Made by a program: the position numbers and the translations under genes. From the NCBI GenBank assembly GCA_937894665.1, contig CALAWF010000002.1, forward strand, positions 1 to 10,047: a DNA stretch of 10,047 bases, written 5' to 3'. Under the pieces are notes generated by a model. That model made no database searches, was not told where the DNA came from, and saw only the letters and a program-made list of their open reading frames with translations. The stretch's first letter is position 1. Each line of letters begins with the position of its first letter. This document shows, piece by piece, positions 6,884 through 10,047 of the stretch. This stretch comes from an uncultured bacterium. Its GTDB lineage: Bacteria; Cyanobacteriota; Vampirovibrionia; Gastranaerophilales; Gastranaerophilaceae.

Positions 6884-8653
6884 ATGAAAAGTGTTGAATT
6901 ATTGGCTCCGGCAAAAAATTTAGAAACTGCAATCGGTGCAATAAATAGTGGTGCGGATGCAATTTATATCGGTGCGACGGATTTTGGTGCAAGGAAAAAT
7001 GCCCCAAACTCCTTAGAAGACATAGAAAAGCTTGTAAAATTTGCTCATATATTTAATGTAAGTATTCACGTAGTAATTAATACAATTCTTAATAATAAAG
7101 AGCTTGATAATGCAATTGATTTGGTTAAAAACCTATATAATATTGGGGTTGATGCTATCATTGTTCAAGATATGGGCTTGTTAAAAGCTGCAATTGATGG
7201 TAAGTTACCTCCAATAGAAATACATGCAAGTACTCAATGTAATACGAGAACTCTTGAAAAGGCTAAGTTTTTCGATAGTTTGGGTCTCGCTCGAGTCATA
7301 TTAGCCAGAGAACTTTCGATTGATAAAATCGCAGAAAGCTGCAAAAATACTCGTTGTGATATTGAAACCTTCATTCATGGGGCATTGTGCGTTTCTTACA
7401 GTGGGCAATGTTATTTATCTTTTGCAAATGGAGGACGTTCTGCAAATCGTGGAGAGTGTGCTCAACCTTGTCGAAAAAAGTATTCTCTGGTTGATGAATC
7501 AGGAAAAGTTCTGTTAAAGGATAAATATTTGTTATCATTGAAAGATTTTAATACCTCTGAAAATATTGAAAAACTTATTAATTGCGGTGTAAAATCCTTC
7601 AAAATTGAAGGCCGGTTAAAAGATATAAGTTATGTTCGAAATGTTACGGCTTATTATAATAATTTAATCAATAAATATGCGAATAGAACGTCTTCCGGAA
7701 AAGTTTTCCTAGATTTTGAACCTAATTTGAATAAAACGTTTAATCGAGGATATACCTCATATTTCTTAAATGGAAGAGAGCAATGTTTCAATTTCACTTC
7801 CCCAAAATCGAGAGGTGAAAAAATTGGAAAAATTTTAAGAATGTATAATAATTCTTTTGAAATAGATGCTGATTTACATCCTCAAGATGGTATTTGTTTT
7901 ATGAATAATGGAGAAATGACCGGTTTTCTCGTTAACAAGGTTGAAGGTCGTCGTGTTTATCCAAATAAGATGGATGGCTTGAAAAATGGACTTATTTTGT
8001 ATCGAAATTTCGATTCAAAATTCGAAAAACAGCTTGAAACATCTAAAACTGTACGAAAAATTGGCGTTAGTATAATTATTGAAAATTCTAAAATTATTGC
8101 GATAGATGAAGATTCTAATAGTGTAAATATAAATTTACCTGATGGTGAAATAGCTCAAAATATTGAAAAATTAAAACAAAATTATACTTCTCAATTTAAC
8201 AAAATGGGTGATAGCAATTTCTATCTTATGAATATTAAAATATTGGATTATAATTTAAAGTTTATTCCTGTTTCAAAGATTAATGAGTTAAGACGTATAT
8301 TGTTAAATATGTTAAGTGAAGAAAGGTTAAGAAATTACAAGCAAAAGCCTCAAAAACCTATTGGTTATGCGGAATTTTCTGAAAGAGAAATTGATTACAA
8401 AGGAAATGTTTTTAATTCTGAGGCTGAAAAATTTTATGATAACTGTAATTGCAAAGTTATAGAGCCTGCATTAGAGGCTCAGCAATCAATAAAACCCAAT
8501 ATTGAATTGATGAGAACCAAACATTGTCTAAAATTTGCAACTGGATTATGTGGAAAAGCTTGTAAAAAACTTTATTTGGTAGATTCAAAGGGTAAAAAAT
8601 ATCCTTTGAAATTCGATTGTAAAAATTGTGAAATGGTTGTTTTAAGTCCGTAA
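6884..8653 (+). CDS. U32 family protein, RlhA/YegQ-like (probable RNA hydroxylase, annotated as peptidase)
   Basis: The 589-residue protein begins with the U32-typical SVELLAPAKNLETAIGAINSGADAIYIGA and carries the U32 signature at 161-179 (E-x-F ... G-A-L-C ... G-x-C ... S), with C169 and C176 followed by C192 and C196 in RGECAQPCRKKY. In characterised relatives, these four cysteines belong to enzymes that hydroxylate RNA: RlhA (23S rRNA C2501) and TrhP/YegQ (tRNA U34). Both are old 'collagenase-like' annotations. The part from about 300 to 490 resembles the extension found in RlhA-type proteins (DUF3656-like). The C-terminus adds a second cysteine cluster, C548, C556, C560, C579 and C582, ending in FDCKNCEM, which looks like a metal-binding module. 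RNA hydroxylation is inferred and the substrate (rRNA or tRNA) is not decided. The start is fixed by the N-terminal homology although there is no Shine-Dalgarno. The gene is divergent from rimO and is followed by a bidirectional terminator. Confidence 0.85.
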   Translation: MKSVELLAPAKNLETAIGAINSGADAIYIGATDFGARKNAPNSLEDIEKLVKFAHIFNVSIHVVINTILNNKELDNAIDLVKNLYNIGVDAIIVQDMGLLKAAIDGKLPPIEIHASTQCNTRTLEKAKFFDSLGLARVILARELSIDKIAESCKNTRCDIETFIHGALCVSYSGQCYLSFANGGRSANRGECAQPCRKKYSLVDESGKVLLKDKYLLSLKDFNTSENIEKLINCGVKSFKIEGRLKDISYVRNVTAYYNNLINKYANRTSSGKVFLDFEPNLNKTFNRGYTSYFLNGREQCFNFTSPKSRGEKIGKILRMYNNSFEIDADLHPQDGICFMNNGEMTGFLVNKVEGRRVYPNKMDGLKNGLILYRNFDSKFEKQLETSKTVRKIGVSIIIENSKIIAIDEDSNSVNINLPDGEIAQNIEKLKQNYTSQFNKMGDSNFYLMNIKILDYNLKFIPVSKINELRRILLNMLSEERLRNYKQKPQKPIGYAEFSEREIDYKGNVFNSEAEKFYDNCNCKVIEPALEAQQSIKPNIELMRTKHCLKFATGLCGKACKKLYLVDSKGKKYPLKFDCKNCEMVVLSP

Positions 8654-8662
8654 TTAAAATTA

Positions 8663-8695
8663 AAGAAACCAAGATTGTTTAAATCTTGGCTTCTT
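8663..8695. terminator. Bidirectional intrinsic terminator
   Basis: CCAAGATT (8669-8676) and AATCTTGG (8682-8689) form a perfect 8-base-pair stem with a 5-base loop. The pairing extends by five more pairs outside a single A/C mismatch (AAGAA with TTCTT). T-rich sequence follows on both strands: TTCTTATTAT on the plus strand and TTTCTTTAATTTT on the minus strand. It sits between the convergent stop codons of the U32 gene (8653) and the isochorismatase gene (8719), so it can serve both. Confidence 0.85.
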
Positions 8696-8718
8696 ATTAT
8701 AGATATTTTCGTATTGTA

Positions 8719-9270
8719 TTATTTTATCAATGCTTGAACTTCTTTGAAATTTGGATTTTTAGATGTTTTTAACCATTCAAATAAGGATATTTCAACGCAA
8801 GTAATTTTTGCCCCATATTGTTTAAGTAGTTCTAGACCTGCTTTATATTCTTTTTTATTTCTGCTAGCACAAGCATCCTTGATAACATAAACCTCAAAAC
8901 CTTCGTTCATTAGAGCAACTGCTGTTTGTAGAACACAAATATGAGTTTCTATGCCCCCGATTGCGATTTGTTTTATTCCAGCTTCTTTAATTTCTTTAAT
9001 TTTTTGTTCAAATGATGGTTCTAATAGAGCTGAAAAAGATGCTTTTTCGGTAACGAAAGTTTTTTCATCAAATGCTTCTTGTAACTGAAGAACGGTATGC
9101 CCTAATCCTTTTGGGTATTGTTCGGTAACGATTGTTGGAATTCCTAGGACCTTAGCCGCTTTGGCTACTTTTGTCATATTTTGAGTAACTTCTTCGCCAT
9201 ATTTTGAGGCTTGCACCAATCTGTCTTGAATATCGATAATAACTAAAGCACTTTCTTCAATATTTAACAT
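8719..9270 (-). CDS. Isochorismatase-fold cysteine hydrolase
   Basis: The 183-residue cytosolic protein has the full cysteine-hydrolase fold of the isochorismatase/nicotinamidase superfamily. The catalytic triad is visible as D13 (VIIDIQD), K76 (TEKASFSA) and C112 in GGIETHICVLQT, the last preceded by the glycine pair that carries the conserved non-proline cis peptide. The family includes isochorismatases, nicotinamidases, YcaC-like hydrolases and many of unknown substrate. The short size and the sequence around ETHICV resemble the ISOC2/YcaC-like group. No isochorismate or siderophore genes are nearby, so a role in that pathway is not supported. The start is supported by AAGGAG at 9278-9283, 7 bases upstream. 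The site lies inside the last codons of the preceding gene, whose stop is only 2 bases from this ATG, so the two are co-transcribed and probably translationally coupled. It ends at the shared terminator. Confidence 0.88.
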   Translation of the reverse strand: MLNIEESALVIIDIQDRLVQASKYGEEVTQNMTKVAKAAKVLGIPTIVTEQYPKGLGHTVLQLQEAFDEKTFVTEKASFSALLEPSFEQKIKEIKEAGIKQIAIGGIETHICVLQTAVALMNEGFEVYVIKDACASRNKKEYKAGLELLKQYGAKITCVEISLFEWLKTSKNPNFKEVQALIK

Positions 9271-9272
9271 TT

Positions 9273-10047
9273 CTATTCTCCTTTTTTAAATGCGTATTGT
9301 TTATACTCTTGTTTTAATTGCTTTAAAAGTTTCGTTAATTCCTTTTCTGTTAATTTACTAAGTGGAATTTCAAATCTTGAGTTTTCTGCACTATCTAAAC
9401 CGCTATGTGTTATTTCAATCTTAAATTTGGCATAACCATTAAATCTAATAATTAGTTCGCTATGCAAAATATCATTCTTTAGGCTGAAAACGCTTTCAAT
9501 ATTATTTGAATATTGGCTTACTTGTGTATTTGTAAGTTTTGTTTCGCATTCTTTTTGAAATCTAAAAAATATTGGTTCAATAACATTTTTCATTTTGTTC
9601 GTAAATGCAACTTTGAATAGTTTAAAATCCTTATGTGGAGCTTGCTCTTCGTCTAACCATCCATTTGACAACTCTAATGAAGCTGAAAGTGATGCAGTCA
9701 TTTCATCGTTCTGAATTGCAGATTTTAAGCTGTCTTGAGTAATTTTATCAAGGGCTTCAAAAGATTGGATACCTATTTTTGAGATTCCAGCTCTAATTTT
9801 GAAGTTATCACCTATTTTATCTTGAATTTTTTGAATTAGATTTTTTGAGCCGTCAAAATCAATGTTAGGTAATATCAAATAAAATTTTCCACCTCTTGCA
9901 GTTGCAATAATGTCTTCTTTTCTGACTGAGTTTTTAATAATTCCGGCAAGACGGTTTGTTGATATTTTTGTTTTATTTTTTTCGTCTAATGTTAGAATTG
10001 CAAATATTCCATTTTGAATTCTTAAATCATCAGCTATATCAATAAAA
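9273..10047 (-). CDS. Protein with degenerate GGDEF domain and unknown C-terminal region, 5' end beyond window
   Basis: The frame is open from the right edge to the TAG at 9273, giving 257 visible residues. The true start lies outside the window. Visible residues about 12-105 look like the second half of a GGDEF (diguanylate cyclase) domain: strand GIFAILTLDE, then helix and strand NRLAGIIKNSVRKEDIIATARGGKFYLILPN, then helix SKNLIQKIQDKI and strand KIRAGISKIGI. The signature GG[DE]EF is GGKFY here (visible residues 52-56), so the acidic metal and catalytic residues are lost, and the usual loop after the first strand is shortened. The domain should not make c-di-GMP. It may be a structural or ligand-sensing remnant. 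The remaining 145 residues match nothing I recognise: a helix-rich stretch, then beta-strand-like segments (SELIIRFNGYAKFKIEITH) and a charged amphipathic helix (LTEKELTKLLKQLKQEYKQY). The gene is coupled to the downstream hydrolase by a 2-base gap. Confidence 0.7.
   Translation of the reverse strand, partial: FIDIADDLRIQNGIFAILTLDEKNKTKISTNRLAGIIKNSVRKEDIIATARGGKFYLILPNIDFDGSKNLIQKIQDKIGDNFKIRAGISKIGIQSFEALDKITQDSLKSAIQNDEMTASLSASLELSNGWLDEEQAPHKDFKLFKVAFTNKMKNVIEPIFFRFQKECETKLTNTQVSQYSNNIESVFSLKNDILHSELIIRFNGYAKFKIEITHSGLDSAENSRFEIPLSKLTEKELTKLLKQLKQEYKQYAFKKGE
9278..9283 (-). promoter_or_regulatory. Ribosome binding site of the hydrolase, inside the preceding gene
   Basis: The minus strand reads AAGGAG, then 7 bases, then ATG at 9270. 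The same bases encode the final Lys-Lys-Gly-Glu of the GGDEF-like protein before its TAG, which supports translational coupling. Confidence 0.75.

Noticed and set aside
7320..7517. Short plus-strand frame inside the U32 gene, and an antisense frame at 8457-8672
   Set aside because: Both overlap the U32 coding sequence, whose conserved cysteine motifs fix the real frame.
9876..9878. Start of the GGDEF-like gene at 9878
   Set aside because: The codon there is TTG, and the frame is open upstream to the window edge with GGDEF-like residues (including RGGKF) before it. The gene is cut, not started, here.

Overview
The window is AT-rich, gene-dense bacterial DNA with short intergenic gaps and good purine-rich ribosome binding sites. 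A very large exported protein with a filamentous-haemagglutinin (two-partner-secretion) N-terminus suggests a diderm organism. The low GC, this class of giant adhesin and a divergent GGDEF protein would fit a host-associated anaerobe such as Gastranaerophilales (Vampirovibrionia/Melainabacteria) or Elusimicrobia. That placement is an inference from style, because no marker gene here settles it.

Layout. Positions 1-3819 (minus strand) are one uninterrupted reading frame of 1273 codons that runs off the left edge. It encodes a signal peptide, a filamentous-haemagglutinin-type secretion domain, about 18 degenerate beta-helix-like repeats, a non-repetitive region, and a pure Asp-Thr dipeptide tract of at least 104 residues that is cut by the window edge. 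A 202-base gap (3820-4021) separates it from a rimO-flippase pair, also on the minus strand: rimO (5485-6795), then a 14-helix-type polysaccharide flippase (4022-5476), whose ribosome binding site overlaps the rimO stop codon. An 88-base divergent promoter region (6796-6883) leads to a plus-strand U32 'peptidase' of the RlhA/YegQ type (6884-8653). This gene ends at a bidirectional terminator hairpin (8663-8695) facing a second minus-strand unit. That unit holds an isochorismatase-fold hydrolase (8719-9270) preceded by a gene that enters from the right edge (9273-10047) and carries a degenerate GGDEF domain (GGKFY) joined to an unrecognised C-terminal region.

How the genes relate. RimO methylthiolates ribosomal protein S12. 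U32 proteins of this architecture are RNA hydroxylases (23S rRNA or tRNA) in characterised cases. The divergent pair may therefore both act on the translation machinery. The flippase and the adhesin both concern the cell surface but appear to be separately transcribed, and no TpsB-type outer-membrane partner is in view. The most unusual items are the adhesin with its (Asp-Thr)n tail and the catalytically dead GGDEF protein with a C-terminal domain I do not recognise. I saw no RNA genes, CRISPR array, insertion sequence or phage genes. No stretch over 300 bases lacks a gene.
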